A DNA stretch of 27,191 nucleotides from a virus: positions 1 to 27,191 of the IMG/VR virus record IMGVR_UViG_3300044638_001261; one strand, written 5' to 3'. Shown piece after piece: positions 4,834 through 13,231 of this stretch. How positions within the stretch are numbered: position 1 is the first letter of the stretch; each line of letters opens with the position of its first letter. A model generated the notes under the pieces. The model saw only the letters and a program-made list of their open reading frames with translations, did no database searches and was not told the origin of the DNA. A program made the position numbers and the translations under genes.

Positions 4834-4869
4834 ATGACTACGAAAACGCAGACACCACTCAAAAAGTAG
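4834..4869 (+). CDS. 11-codon leader ORF, or amber-interrupted start of terS
   Basis: ATG 4834-4836 has an excellent AAGGAG 5 nt upstream and encodes MTTKTQTPLKK before TAG at 4867-4869. The frame is the same as terS: after TAG there are 13 sense codons and then the terS ATG at 4909. A short inverted repeat (GATGTA / TACATC, 4805-4822) lies just upstream. Either this is a translated leader peptide, or terS once (or still, by readthrough) began here. The other genes in the window contain no internal TAG, and TAG ends at least one (25881), so general recoding is not supported. Confidence 0.4.
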   Translation: MTTKTQTPLKK

Positions 4870-4908
4870 TGTATATTAAAGGCTCCGAGTCCGCAAGGTA
4901 CTACGCGC

Positions 4909-5571
4909 ATGTTGGATCACTTGTTAGATTTTGAGCCGCCAGTGGTTGAGGCCACCGGCAAGGACGTGTCCGGGTTGGACAGGGCAACGCCCGACCAAAT
5001 ACTCAACGCACAGGTCAATACGACCAAATGGCTGGAAAAACTTGGCGTCGAAGACGACCAAAAGATTCTGCAAGAGGCCGAAGCCAAGGCAGCACGCACA
5101 GTTTTCGCAACGCTGGCCAACAATGCGACCCCCGCCGAGACCAAAAACCAGTTGACGCTGCTCAAAACGCCGGAGTCCGTCAGGCATCTGGTGACGCTGC
5201 TGTCTGCATACGACTGGGAGTTTGTGGAGCAGGCCAAGCAGATGCGCGGCATGGCGGTCGCCAAGATTATTGAGGAAACCAACCACCCCGACGCCCGGAT
5301 CAGGCTTAAAGCCATTGAGATGCTTGGGCGCGTGACGGAAGTAGCACTGTTCACGGACAGGTTGGAGGTCAAGAAGACTGATCTGACGGACGCCGAGATC
5401 GACCAGAAGCTCCAAGACAAGCTCGACAAGCTGCTCAACGTCATAGATGTGGACATCACCGTTGGCGAAACCACGGCAGACATCACGGACGTGGAACCCA
5501 GCACGCTAGATGAGAGTGAGCACTCACTAACATCCGAAGAACCTCCAGCCCCCACCGACGATGAATCTTGA
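4909..5571 (+). CDS. terS: Terminase small subunit (putative)
   Basis: The 220-residue protein directly precedes the large terminase and overlaps it by 11 nt. This is the usual place for the DNA-recognition subunit of the packaging motor. The N-terminal half is helical (TPDQILNAQVNTTKWLEKLG, then a charged helix). Residues about 110-150 contain ARIRLKAIEMLGRVTEVALF-type sequence, which I recall from small terminases of T7-like and marine phages. The C-terminus is acidic and low-complexity (VEPSTLDESEHSLTSEEPPA). The start at 4909 has only a weak AAGG 11 nt upstream, whereas a strong ribosome site sits at the in-frame leader ORF 25 codons earlier. The functional N-terminus is therefore uncertain. 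Confidence 0.72.
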   Translation: MLDHLLDFEPPVVEATGKDVSGLDRATPDQILNAQVNTTKWLEKLGVEDDQKILQEAEAKAARTVFATLANNATPAETKNQLTLLKTPESVRHLVTLLSAYDWEFVEQAKQMRGMAVAKIIEETNHPDARIRLKAIEMLGRVTEVALFTDRLEVKKTDLTDAEIDQKLQDKLDKLLNVIDVDITVGETTADITDVEPSTLDESEHSLTSEEPPAPTDDES

Positions 5572-7105
5572 CGCGCTCAATCTGAAACCGGAAGAGGTCA
5601 AGGCCCTACGCGCAGCGTTGCCGACGATGACCAAAGCGGCCAAGCAGGATTTGATGGAGATGCTGGAGGTGTTTGAGGAGCGTGAAAGTCGTAATGCGCT
5701 CCACAACTCGCGCCTTAACATGATTGACTTCGCCAAGAAGGTGTACCCCGGCTTCAAGGTTGGGCCGCACCACAGGAAGCTGGCCAAGATTTTTCAGGAC
5801 GTGATCGACGGCAAAAAGAAGCGCGTCATCATCAACATCGCCCCTCGTATGGGTAAGTCTGAGTTCTCCAGCTACCTGTTCCCGGCGTACTTCCTAGGTA
5901 ATTACCCTAATAAGAAGATCATCATGGGCACGCACACGGCGTCCCTGTCGGAAGACTTTGGCCGCAGGGTCAGGAATTTGCTGGAGGACGAGGACTTTAA
6001 TACCGTGTTCCCGGGCACCAAGTTGGCGCAAGATCAGAAGGCTTCAGGCAAATGGAGCACTGACACAGGGGGACAGTACTACGCAGCCGGTGTGGGCGGA
6101 GCCTTGGCTGGACGGGGTGCTGACCTGTTCCTGATCGACGACCCGCACTCTGAGCAGGACGTTAAAGCCAACAGTCGTCTAGCGTTTGACACGGCGTGGT
6201 CGTGGTTCCAGACAGGCCCGTTGCAGCGCCTGATGCCCAATGGCGCGATCATTGTGGTGATGACCCGGTGGGGCCCACTGGACCTGACCGGGCGGCTGAT
6301 CGACTACCAAGTCAAGAACCCGGACTCCCCGCGCTGGGAGATCGTGGAGCTACCCGCCATACTGCACGAAGGCACGGACCACGAGAAGTCGCTCTGGCCG
6401 GAGCAGTGGCCGCTCGCTTCGCTGCTGTCCGCCAAGTCGTCGATGGACCCGAGGTATTGGAACGCGCAGTACATGCAGCAGCCCACCTCGGACGTGTCGG
6501 CCATCATCAGCAGGAAGAGCTGGAGAATCTGGGAAAAAGACGAGCCGCCCAAGTGCGATTACATTATTCAGAGCTGGGACACGGCCCACGAGACCAAAAG
6601 CACATCCGACTATTCGGCTTGTACAACTTGGGGAGTTTGGTACAACGACGAAGAAAACAACGCCCCGCAGGTCATCTTGCTGGACGCGTTCAAGGACAGG
6701 ATGGCGTTCCCTGAGCTGAAAGCAATTGCGTTCAAACACTGGAAAGAGTGGGAGCCGGACGCGTTTATCGTGGAGAAGAAAGCCGCCGGTGGGCCTCTGA
6801 TACAGGAGCTGCGGGCGATGGGCATACCCGTGCAAGAGTTTACGCCGAGCCGAGGAAACGATAAGATGGTGCGGGTCAACGCAATTGCAGACTTGTTTAC
6901 CTCCGGCATTATCTGGGCACCGGATACCCGCTGGGCACGCGAAGTCATCGAAGAGGTGGCGGCGTTCCCGGTAGGCGAGAATGACGACTATGTGGATACG
7001 ACCAGTCAGGCGCTGCTGCGCTTCAGGCAAGGTGGATTTATCTCACTGGACTCGGATGAGAAAGACGACAAGATTTACCGTGGGCGCGTAGCCGCCTACT
7101 ATTAA
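5561..7105 (+). CDS. terL: Terminase large subunit
   Basis: ATPase-nuclease that drives DNA into the prohead and cuts the concatemer. The 514-residue length is normal. Walker A is APRMGKS (94-100) and Walker B is LFLIDD (189-194), followed by the coupling-type motif MTRW (234-237). The C-terminal RNase H-like nuclease shows its acidic residues at QSWD (D340), IVEKK (E405) and DDYVD (D476/D479). The C-terminal half matches the phage terminase C-terminal family I know as TIGR01630. The start has no ribosome site and overlaps terS by 11 nt, so translation is coupled. The portal follows after 8 nt. The identification is secure; the packaging type (headful or site-specific) cannot be told. Confidence 0.96.
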   Translation: MNLDALNLKPEEVKALRAALPTMTKAAKQDLMEMLEVFEERESRNALHNSRLNMIDFAKKVYPGFKVGPHHRKLAKIFQDVIDGKKKRVIINIAPRMGKSEFSSYLFPAYFLGNYPNKKIIMGTHTASLSEDFGRRVRNLLEDEDFNTVFPGTKLAQDQKASGKWSTDTGGQYYAAGVGGALAGRGADLFLIDDPHSEQDVKANSRLAFDTAWSWFQTGPLQRLMPNGAIIVVMTRWGPLDLTGRLIDYQVKNPDSPRWEIVELPAILHEGTDHEKSLWPEQWPLASLLSAKSSMDPRYWNAQYMQQPTSDVSAIISRKSWRIWEKDEPPKCDYIIQSWDTAHETKSTSDYSACTTWGVWYNDEENNAPQVILLDAFKDRMAFPELKAIAFKHWKEWEPDAFIVEKKAAGGPLIQELRAMGIPVQEFTPSRGNDKMVRVNAIADLFTSGIIWAPDTRWAREVIEEVAAFPVGENDDYVDTTSQALLRFRQGGFISLDSDEKDDKIYRGRVAAYY

Positions 7106-7113
7106 GGATCAAC

Positions 7114-9582
7114 ATGGCAACGAACATCGACAAAGCACTCTTTCAGCAACCACAGGGCATCGACGCATTGGCCGAAGATGAGCAGGGCATTGAAATTGAG
7201 ATTGTTGATCCTGAATCGGTGAGCATTGAAGGCCCGGGGTTTGCCATTGAGTTGGCCAAGGTTGAGGCCGAGAACGACTTTGATGTCAATCTGGCCGAAG
7301 AGATGGACGAGAGCGCCCTTGGGTCAATGGCCGGGGACTTAGCCGAAGACATTGACAACGACCGCAACTCGCGCAAGGAGTGGGAGAAAGCGTACACGGA
7401 AGGGCTGAAGCTGCTGGGCTTGCAGGTCGAAGAGCGCACAGAGCCTTGGAACGGCGCGTCTGGTGTGTTCCACCCGATGATTACTGAGGCCGTGGTCAGG
7501 TTCCAGTCAGAGGCAATCACGGAGTCGTTCCCCGCCCAAGGGCCGGTGCGCACGAAGATCATCGGTAAAGAGACTCCGGAGAAGCAGCAAGCTGCGCGGC
7601 GGGTTGAGGCCGACATGAACTACGAGCTGACAGACGTGATGAAAGAGTTCCGGCCAGAGCACGAGCGCATGTTGTGGTCGCTGCCAGCCACAGGCTCGGC
7701 GTTCAAGAAGGTGTACTACGACCCCAATTTGGGACGGCAGGTGTCGATGTTTGTACCCGCAGAGGACATCCTCTTGCCATACGGCACGACCGACATGGAC
7801 ACTTGCTATCGCTTGACACACGTCATGCGCAAGACCAAGAACGACATCATCAAGCTCCAGCAAGCAGGCTTTTACCGCGACATCGATCTGGGCGACCCCA
7901 CACGCGAGCAGACCAACATTGAGAAAGCCAAGGACAAAGAGACCGGCTTCAGCGATCTGAACGACGACCGTTACGTCTTGATGGAGTGCCACGTTGACTT
8001 GGACCTCAAGGGGTTTGAAGACAAGGACGACGACGGCGAGCCAACAGGCATTGCGCTGCCGTACGTAATTACAATCATTAAGGGGACCAACGATGTACTG
8101 TCCATTCGACGCAATTGGCGCGAAGATGACGAGCTGCACCTCAAGCGCCAGCACTTCGTTCACTACCAATACGTACCCGGCTTCGGTGCTTATGGCTTTG
8201 GACTATTCCATCTCATCGGGGGATTTGCCAAGTCGGCCACCAGTATCATGCGCCAGCTTGTGGACGCCGGGACACTATCGAATCTACCCGGGGGCCTCAA
8301 GACTCGCGGACTTCGGATCAAGGGTGATGACACTCCGATTGCCCCCGGCGAGTTCCGGGACGTAGACATCGGCTCAGGCGCACTGCGGGACAACATCCTG
8401 CCGCTGCCATATAAAGAGCCGTCGGCTGTTTTGTACAGTTTATTGGGCACCATCGTTGAGGAAGGTCGCCGCTTCGCAGCTACTGCGGACATGAAGGTTG
8501 CCGACATGTCGGCCAACGCTCCGGTGGGTACAACTCTGGCTCTACTGGAGCGTCAGTTAAAAGTCATGTCGGCTGTGCAGGCGCGTATGCACTACGCGTT
8601 CAAACAAGAGCTGCGCCTCTTGGCCGGTCTGATCCGTGACTACACAGACCCCGCGTATGACTACGAGCCGGACCGTGGTGGACGCAGAGCCAAGGCAGAA
8701 GACTACAACCACGTAGACATCATCCCTGTGTCGGACCCCAACGCGGCAACCATGAGCCAGCGTGTGGTGCAGTACCAAGCCGTTATCCAGATGGCGCAGA
8801 TGGCCCCCGAGATTTATGACCTGCCCTTGTTGCACCGCAACATGCTGGAGGTGCTGGGCATCAAGAACGCCGACAAGCTCGTGCCGCTGCCAGACGACCA
8901 GAAGCCAAGAGACCCTGTGTCCGAGAACATGATGGTGCTTAAAAGTGAGCCGGTCAAAGCGTTCCTGTATCAAGACCATGAGGCGCACATCAAGGTACAC
9001 ATGTCAGCAATGCAGGACCCGATCATCATGCAGTTGATTGGCCAGAACCCCAAGGCCGCGATGATCCAAGCGGCCATGATGGCGCACGTTGCTGAGCACG
9101 TTGGTTTTGCGTACCGTCAGAAAATTGAGCAGCAGCTTGGCATCCCCCTGCCGCCGGAAGACGAGAAACTCCCGCCACAGGTCGAGGTTGCACTGTCCGC
9201 CATGATGGCGCAGGCTGCGCAGCAGGTTCTCCAACAGAGCCAAGCGCAGCAAGCCCAGCAACAGGCTCAGCAGCAAGCCCAAGACCCCGTGCTCCAGCTT
9301 CAGCAGCAGGAGTTGCAGATCAAGCAGAACGAGTTGGCGCTCAAAGACAAGAAGATCACTATCGATGCCGCCGCCCGTGCGGACGAGCTGGACCTCAAAG
9401 AAAAGGCGTTGGCTGCAAAGATGGAGTTGGACGGCTTCAAGGCGGGCCAGCAGGCCACGCAGGCCGAAAAGAAGTTGCAGTCCGACCAAGAACGAGAAGG
9501 TGTCCGCATGGGCATCGACATCGCAAGAAGTCGCCAACAGGCGATGCAGAAAAACCAACCACCGAAAGGCCCGGCCAAATAA
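7114..9582 (+). CDS. Portal protein
   Basis: The 822-residue product follows terL with AAGGA 6 nt before the ATG. The portal forms the dodecameric ring at one capsid vertex through which DNA passes and on which the terminase docks. Typical features are an acidic N-terminus and a first conserved block (NSRKEWEKAYTEGLKLLGLQ; TEPWNGASGVFHPMI). Further blocks are SLPATGSAFKKVYYDPN and the central GFGAYGFGLFHLIGGFAKSA. Residues about 700-735 are glutamine-rich (QAQQAQQQAQQQ), and the remainder to 815 is a long charged coiled coil, like the barrel extension of P22-type portals. The length and tail extension suit a podovirus-like portal. I am confident of the class and less so of the subfamily. Confidence 0.9.
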   Translation: MATNIDKALFQQPQGIDALAEDEQGIEIEIVDPESVSIEGPGFAIELAKVEAENDFDVNLAEEMDESALGSMAGDLAEDIDNDRNSRKEWEKAYTEGLKLLGLQVEERTEPWNGASGVFHPMITEAVVRFQSEAITESFPAQGPVRTKIIGKETPEKQQAARRVEADMNYELTDVMKEFRPEHERMLWSLPATGSAFKKVYYDPNLGRQVSMFVPAEDILLPYGTTDMDTCYRLTHVMRKTKNDIIKLQQAGFYRDIDLGDPTREQTNIEKAKDKETGFSDLNDDRYVLMECHVDLDLKGFEDKDDDGEPTGIALPYVITIIKGTNDVLSIRRNWREDDELHLKRQHFVHYQYVPGFGAYGFGLFHLIGGFAKSATSIMRQLVDAGTLSNLPGGLKTRGLRIKGDDTPIAPGEFRDVDIGSGALRDNILPLPYKEPSAVLYSLLGTIVEEGRRFAATADMKVADMSANAPVGTTLALLERQLKVMSAVQARMHYAFKQELRLLAGLIRDYTDPAYDYEPDRGGRRAKAEDYNHVDIIPVSDPNAATMSQRVVQYQAVIQMAQMAPEIYDLPLLHRNMLEVLGIKNADKLVPLPDDQKPRDPVSENMMVLKSEPVKAFLYQDHEAHIKVHMSAMQDPIIMQLIGQNPKAAMIQAAMMAHVAEHVGFAYRQKIEQQLGIPLPPEDEKLPPQVEVALSAMMAQAAQQVLQQSQAQQAQQQAQQQAQDPVLQLQQQELQIKQNELALKDKKITIDAAARADELDLKEKALAAKMELDGFKAGQQATQAEKKLQSDQEREGVRMGIDIARSRQQAMQKNQPPKGPAK

Positions 9583-9777
9583 ATGATCCAAGACTTCGCA
9601 CGCGTATTGCGCGAACAAATACGCAAAGACATGAATAACTACGCTGACGACGCCGCCAGCGGAGCATGTCGCTCATTTGAGGAATATCAAAAACTCTGCG
9701 GAACCATTCAGGGTCTGGCTATTGCAGAGCGTTATGTACTCGACCTTGCAAAGAAAGTAGAGCAATCAGATGAGTGA
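9583..9777 (+). CDS. Conserved small phage protein, 64 aa
   Basis: The ATG follows the portal TAA with no gap, and the gene's own TGA lies inside the next gene (8-nt overlap), so it is translationally chained. The protein (MIQDFARVLREQIRKDMNNY...) is an all-helical, charged chain with the core CRSFEEYQKLCGTIQGLAIA and a C-terminal helix RYVLDLAKKVEQ. I recall small proteins with a SFEEYxxxxGxIxGL core at this place in many phage genomes. None has an assigned function that I can name. Location between portal and chaperonin suggests a role in connector or head assembly, as inference. Confidence 0.82.
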   Translation: MIQDFARVLREQIRKDMNNYADDAASGACRSFEEYQKLCGTIQGLAIAERYVLDLAKKVEQSDE

Positions 9778-10195
9778 AATTCTTTTGCCGCCGGGTATTA
9801 CCTTACCCAAACACATCCAGCCCCTAGATAAACCCGAGGAGGACGGCGACAAAGGGTCCGCCTTGCCTGTACCGACGGGCTACAAGATGTTGTGTATCGT
9901 GCCTGCCGTGGACGAAAAACTCGCCGGGACATCTCTTGACCTTATCCGAGATGCCGCGACCATGCGCCTTGAAGAGAGCGCCACAACCGTGCTTTGGGTT
10001 ATGAAGCTCGGGCCAGATGCGTACAAAGACACCGCCAAGTTCCCATCAGGTCCGTGGTGCAAGGAAGGTGACTTTGTGCTCGTGCGTACCTACACCGGTA
10101 CGCGTTTTAGGGTGTTTGGTAAAGAGTTCAGAGTATTGAACGACGACCAGATTGAATGTGTTGTGCAAGACCCCCGTGGGTATACCCGCGCTTGA
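9770..10195 (+). CDS. GroES-like co-chaperonin (Cpn10 fold)
   Basis: The 141-residue protein has the Cpn10 signature order. An N-terminal strand (PTGYKMLCIVP, about 35-45) leads to a mobile-loop-like segment (EKLAGTSLDLIRDAATMRLE). The C-terminal barrel reads GDFVLVRTYTGTRFRVFGKE, then FRVLNDDQIECVV, which parallels the GroES pattern of V-x-Y-x-GT-x(n)-G-x-E/Y-x-V-L-x-D-x-I-x-x-V. Phage GroES analogues (T4 gp31 is the proven case) cap the host GroEL so that it can fold the capsid protein. The gene sits between portal and scaffold, three genes ahead of the major capsid protein, which fits that job. It is longer than the 97-residue GroES because of an N-terminal proline-rich extension and a wider loop. 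No phage GroEL is visible. Confidence 0.8.
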   Translation: MSEILLPPGITLPKHIQPLDKPEEDGDKGSALPVPTGYKMLCIVPAVDEKLAGTSLDLIRDAATMRLEESATTVLWVMKLGPDAYKDTAKFPSGPWCKEGDFVLVRTYTGTRFRVFGKEFRVLNDDQIECVVQDPRGYTRA

Positions 10196-10205
10196 AGGAG
10201 CAAAA

Positions 10206-11150
10206 ATGCCTGCTTTTAAATTTCCTGATGAGATTGAAGACAAAGACGTTGTGGTTTCACAACAAGAAGACGGTGATGTCGAAGTTGAAATTGTTGATGA
10301 CACACCGGAGCGCGACAAGGGACGAAAACCCTTAGACCGGGAGGTGGCTGACCCCACAGATGCTGAGATTGAAACCTACACGCGTGGGGCGCAGGAACGC
10401 ATCAAAGAGTTGACACACGCCCGTCACGACGAACGTCGAGCAAAAGAGGCGCTCCAGAGAGAAAAGCAAGAGCTTGAGCGTCTTGCACAACACATGCACT
10501 CGGAGAACCAAAAGCTCAAACAGTATGTGGACAGCGGTTCCCAGCAGTATGGGGAGATGGCAAAAACCGCAGCCGAAGCTGAGTTGGACAAAGCCCGCCG
10601 AGATTACAAAACGGCGCAGGAAGCGTTTGACACGGACGGCATCATTGCGGCGCAGGAAGCCCTGACTGAAGCCAAAATGAAAATTGCGTCAGTAAAAAAC
10701 TTTCGTCCAACTGCTTTACAACAGGAAGAAAGTGTTGTACAAACTAGGCAACCCGCACCCCAACCGGTGCAACCCGACGAAAAAACCCTGCGCTGGCAGG
10801 CCAAAAACCAGTGGTTCGGGGCCGAGGGGTTCGAAGAAGTTACCAGCTTTGCACTAGGGCTGCACCAGAAACTAGTCAATAACGGGGTCGATCCCCGCAG
10901 CAGTGAGTATTTCGAGCGGATTGACGCTCGCGTAAAGTCTACGTTTCCTGAAGTCTTTGGCGATGCTGAAGAGCGTAAGGTAACGGATTCCCCAAAAAGG
11001 CCAACTTCGGTTGTTGCCCCAGCAAATCGCTCTACGGGCGCAAGAAAAGTACAACTGACACCCACGCAGGTAGCGTTGGCGAAGAAATATGGCCTTACCC
11101 CGCAGCAGTATGCAAACGAAGTAGCAAAATTGGAGAAATTAAATGGCTGA
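10206..11150 (+). CDS. Scaffolding protein (putative)
   Basis: I start at ATG 10206 (MPAFKFPDEIEDKDVVVSQQ), 6 nt after GAAGGAG, instead of an upstream in-frame ATG inside the previous gene. The 314-residue product is highly charged and lacks globular motifs. It has an acidic N-terminus, a long coiled coil at about residues 60-165, a proline/glutamine linker (TRQPAPQPVQPDE) and a C-terminal helical block ending QLTPTQVALAKKYGLTPQQY. Scaffolding proteins of this architecture sit just before the capsid gene, bind the inner face of the forming shell through the C-terminus and leave or are degraded. Composition and position support the call; no sequence motif proves it. Confidence 0.75.
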   Translation: MPAFKFPDEIEDKDVVVSQQEDGDVEVEIVDDTPERDKGRKPLDREVADPTDAEIETYTRGAQERIKELTHARHDERRAKEALQREKQELERLAQHMHSENQKLKQYVDSGSQQYGEMAKTAAEAELDKARRDYKTAQEAFDTDGIIAAQEALTEAKMKIASVKNFRPTALQQEESVVQTRQPAPQPVQPDEKTLRWQAKNQWFGAEGFEEVTSFALGLHQKLVNNGVDPRSSEYFERIDARVKSTFPEVFGDAEERKVTDSPKRPTSVVAPANRSTGARKVQLTPTQVALAKKYGLTPQQYANEVAKLEKLNG

Positions 11151-11598
11151 AACAATAAACCGAAGTCCCCGTGAACTCGACTCACGCGCAAAAACAACTC
11201 GTTATGTGTACACACCTTCGAGTTCCTTGCCTAATCCGACACCTGATCCCAATTACAGGTATCGGTATATCATGACTAGCATAAATGGGCAGGCGCAGCC
11301 TACCCATGTATCAAAAATGATGCGAGAAGGCTGGGAACCCGTGAAGGCGGTGGACCATCCGGAGTTGCTTCTGGAAGGTAGTGCTAAGACCGGAAACGTA
11401 GAGACAGGTGGCCTCATGCTTTGCAAACAGGCCATTGATCGCGTACAAGTACGGAACGAGTATTACGACCAACAAGCGGCAAACCAGATGGCCTCTGTAG
11501 ATAACAGTTTTATGAAAAATAATGACCCGCGCATGCCGTTGTTTGCTGACCGAAAGTCATCAACAACTCGTGGCGGATTTGGTTCAGGTTCAAAGTAA
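11143..11598 (+). CDS. Conserved head-cluster protein of unknown function, 151 aa
   Basis: The ATG overlaps the scaffold stop by 8 nt. The core pattern is YRYRYIMTSINGQAQPTHVS followed by MREGWEPVKAVDHPELLLEG and NVETGGLMLCKQAIDRVQ. I recall this order (RYRW, a REGWEPV element, EhPe, GGLmLCK) from proteins at the same site in pelagiphages, cyanophages and uncultured marine phages, where no function is known. The C-terminus (RKSSTTRGGFGSGSK) is glycine- and serine-rich and probably flexible. Its constant place between scaffold and capsid genes suggests a minor capsid or assembly factor. That is inference. Confidence 0.8.
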   Translation: MAETINRSPRELDSRAKTTRYVYTPSSSLPNPTPDPNYRYRYIMTSINGQAQPTHVSKMMREGWEPVKAVDHPELLLEGSAKTGNVETGGLMLCKQAIDRVQVRNEYYDQQAANQMASVDNSFMKNNDPRMPLFADRKSSTTRGGFGSGSK

Positions 11599-11612
11599 CA
11601 AGGAGTCCTTAA

Positions 11613-12230
11613 ATGGCCGCTACCGCTTCCCCCTATGGGCTACGTCCCATTAATCGCGTTGATGGCATGCCCTATGCCGGTGCAACTCAGACGTTTCTGA
11701 TTGACCCGGCTGGCGAATCCACCAACATTTTCTATGGTCAAGTTGTCATTATTGGCTCGGACGGCTATCTAGCCATCTCCACCGCCACTGGTGCCGACAT
11801 CACGACTAACAACCTTGGCGGCAACGGCATCGGTGCAATCGGCGTTTTCGTCGGCTGCGAATTTGTCAATGCACAAGGACAGGTGATTAACTCGCAGTTC
11901 TACCCCTCCGGCACAACCGGCGTGGTTACGGCTAAGGTTATTACTGACCCAAGCGTTGCGTTCCAAGCACAGCTAGATGGTTCTGGCACTCAATCAGTTT
12001 TGGGCACTAACACCTTCTTTGCCGCTGTACAGTCCACTTCTACAGGTTCTACCCGTACAGGTAACTCGACCAGCGCTTTGGATGCCTCCGTGGTCACAAC
12101 TGCTGCGGCTTTCCGTATTGTGGGCTTTGTTGAGCTGGAAGGCTTCTCGGAAATTGGCGACGCGTTCACTGATGTGTTGGTTAAATTCAACCCCAGTGCC
12201 CACTCGTATTTAAACAACGTCGGCCTGTAA
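11613..12230 (+). CDS. Head-associated structural protein, possible decoration protein
   Basis: The gene has AAGGAG 8 nt before the ATG. The 205-residue product opens MAATASPYGLRPINRVDGMP, a start I recall from structural proteins that precede the capsid gene in environmental phages. The rest is beta-rich with many Gly, Thr and Ser and few charges (LIDPAGESTNIFYGQVVIIG; LGGNGIGAIGVFVGCEFVNA), and ends in AFTDVLVKFNPSAHSYLNNV. Such composition fits a capsid-surface or cement protein. It is 11 nt ahead of the major capsid gene, so both are probably made in large amount from one transcript. The specific role is not proven by any motif. Confidence 0.7.
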   Translation: MAATASPYGLRPINRVDGMPYAGATQTFLIDPAGESTNIFYGQVVIIGSDGYLAISTATGADITTNNLGGNGIGAIGVFVGCEFVNAQGQVINSQFYPSGTTGVVTAKVITDPSVAFQAQLDGSGTQSVLGTNTFFAAVQSTSTGSTRTGNSTSALDASVVTTAAAFRIVGFVELEGFSEIGDAFTDVLVKFNPSAHSYLNNVGL

Positions 12231-12241
12231 GGAGTTAAATC

Positions 12242-13171
12242 ATGGCAATTTCACGCGCACAACTACTTAAAGAACTCCTCCCGGGTTTGAACGCACTGTT
12301 TGGTTTGGAGTACGCTCGCTACGGCGAAGAGCACAAAGAACTGTACGAAACAGAATCTTCTGAGCGTTCGTTCGAAGAAGAGACCAAGCTGTCCGGTTTC
12401 GGCGCTGCACCTGTTAAAAACGAGGGTTCGTCCATCGCTTTCGACAACGCGCAGGAAGCCTTTACTGCACGCTACACCCACGAGACCATTGCTCTGGGCT
12501 TCTCCATCACTGAAGAAGCAGTGGAAGACAACCTGTACGACAGTCTGTCTGCCCGCTACACCAAGGCTCTGGCTCGCGGTATGGCTTACACCAAGCAGGT
12601 TAAGGCCGCTGCGGTTCTGAACACAGGTTTCTCTGGCACCGCTCTTGGCGGTGACGGCGTGTCTCTGTTCGGTTACAACGCCTCTGCCGTTTTGGTCGGC
12701 CATCCGCTGGTTGGTGGTGGCGTAAACAACAACACCCCATCCACACCCTCTGATTTGAATGAGACTTCTTTGGAAGCCGCAACCATTCAGATCGCTGCTT
12801 GGGTGGACGAGCGTGGTCTGTTGATCGCTTCCAAGCCTGTCAAACTGGTGATCCCACCATCTTTGATGTTCGTGGCAAAGCGTTTGCTGGACACCGAACT
12901 GCGAGTTGCTACCGCTGACAACGACATCAATGCGTTGAAGTCAATGGGCACCATCTCTGCTGGTTACACCGTCAACCACTATCTGACCGATCCGAATGCT
13001 TGGTTCCTGACCACAGACGTTCCTAACGGTTTGAAGCACTTCGAGCGTGCTGCGATGACAACATCGATGGATGGTGACTTCGACACCGGCAACGTGCGTT
13101 ACAAAGCCCGCGAGCGTTACAGCTTCGGCTTCTCTGACCCACTGGGTATCTTCGGATCACCCGGCGCGTAA
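12242..13171 (+). CDS. Major capsid protein (HK97 fold, putative)
   Basis: The 309-residue protein has an ideal AAGGAG 7 nt before the ATG. It has the N-terminal helix and E-loop-like region (SERSFEEETKLSGFGAAPVK, then EAFTARYTHETIALGFSITE) and a central domain with KLVIPPSLMFVAKRLLDTEL. The C-terminal end VRYKARERYSFGFSDPLGIF matches the capsid C-terminus pattern (RYKARERYSFGWSDPRGxFGS) that I know from HK97-fold capsids near the Mu gpT group. Position after the scaffold, and a strong terminator 11 nt after the stop, fit the most abundant virion protein. Codon use is regular and GC-balanced. The GroES-like protein upstream may help fold it. Confidence 0.9.
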   Translation: MAISRAQLLKELLPGLNALFGLEYARYGEEHKELYETESSERSFEEETKLSGFGAAPVKNEGSSIAFDNAQEAFTARYTHETIALGFSITEEAVEDNLYDSLSARYTKALARGMAYTKQVKAAAVLNTGFSGTALGGDGVSLFGYNASAVLVGHPLVGGGVNNNTPSTPSDLNETSLEAATIQIAAWVDERGLLIASKPVKLVIPPSLMFVAKRLLDTELRVATADNDINALKSMGTISAGYTVNHYLTDPNAWFLTTDVPNGLKHFERAAMTTSMDGDFDTGNVRYKARERYSFGFSDPLGIFGSPGA

Positions 13172-13182
13172 GGGTAAATGAG

Positions 13183-13212
13183 AAAAGGGGGCCTTGTGCC
13201 CCCTTTTCTTTT
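13183..13212 (+). terminator. Strong rho-independent terminator after capsid gene
   Basis: A 9-bp stem (AAAAGGGGG at 13183-13191 with CCCCCTTTT at 13199-13207) and a 7-nt loop are followed by CTTTT. It lies 11 nt past the capsid stop and divides the late region, so genes from 13312 need their own promoter or readthrough. Confidence 0.93.
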
Positions 13213-13231
13213 GGTGTATATTGCAGCTATT

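Noticed and set aside
4867-4869. Genome-wide amber recoding (TAG as sense codon)
   Set aside because: No other gene in the window contains an internal TAG, and the gene at 25639-25881 ends with TAG; only the local case is kept as a finding.
2700-4908. tRNA genes in the non-coding stretches
   Set aside because: Both long spacers were read for a T-arm (GTTC..ATCC-like) with matching acceptor stem; none was found by eye.
4525-4934. Two plus-strand frames in the divergent region (4525-4746 and 4743-4934)
   Set aside because: No ribosome sites, low-complexity content, and they cross the promoter, palindrome and terminator.
4917-5555. 212-codon minus-strand frame opposite terS
   Set aside because: Serine-rich shadow of the terS codons with no ribosome site; the plus frame has family features and operon context.
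6350-7030. 226-codon minus-strand frame opposite terL
   Set aside because: Lies wholly inside the confident large-terminase gene and has no ribosome site or recognisable content.
9004-9632. Long leucine-rich minus-strand frames opposite the portal C-terminus
   Set aside because: They are the antisense of glutamine- and alanine-rich portal codons; the apparent membrane-like leucine runs are an artefact.
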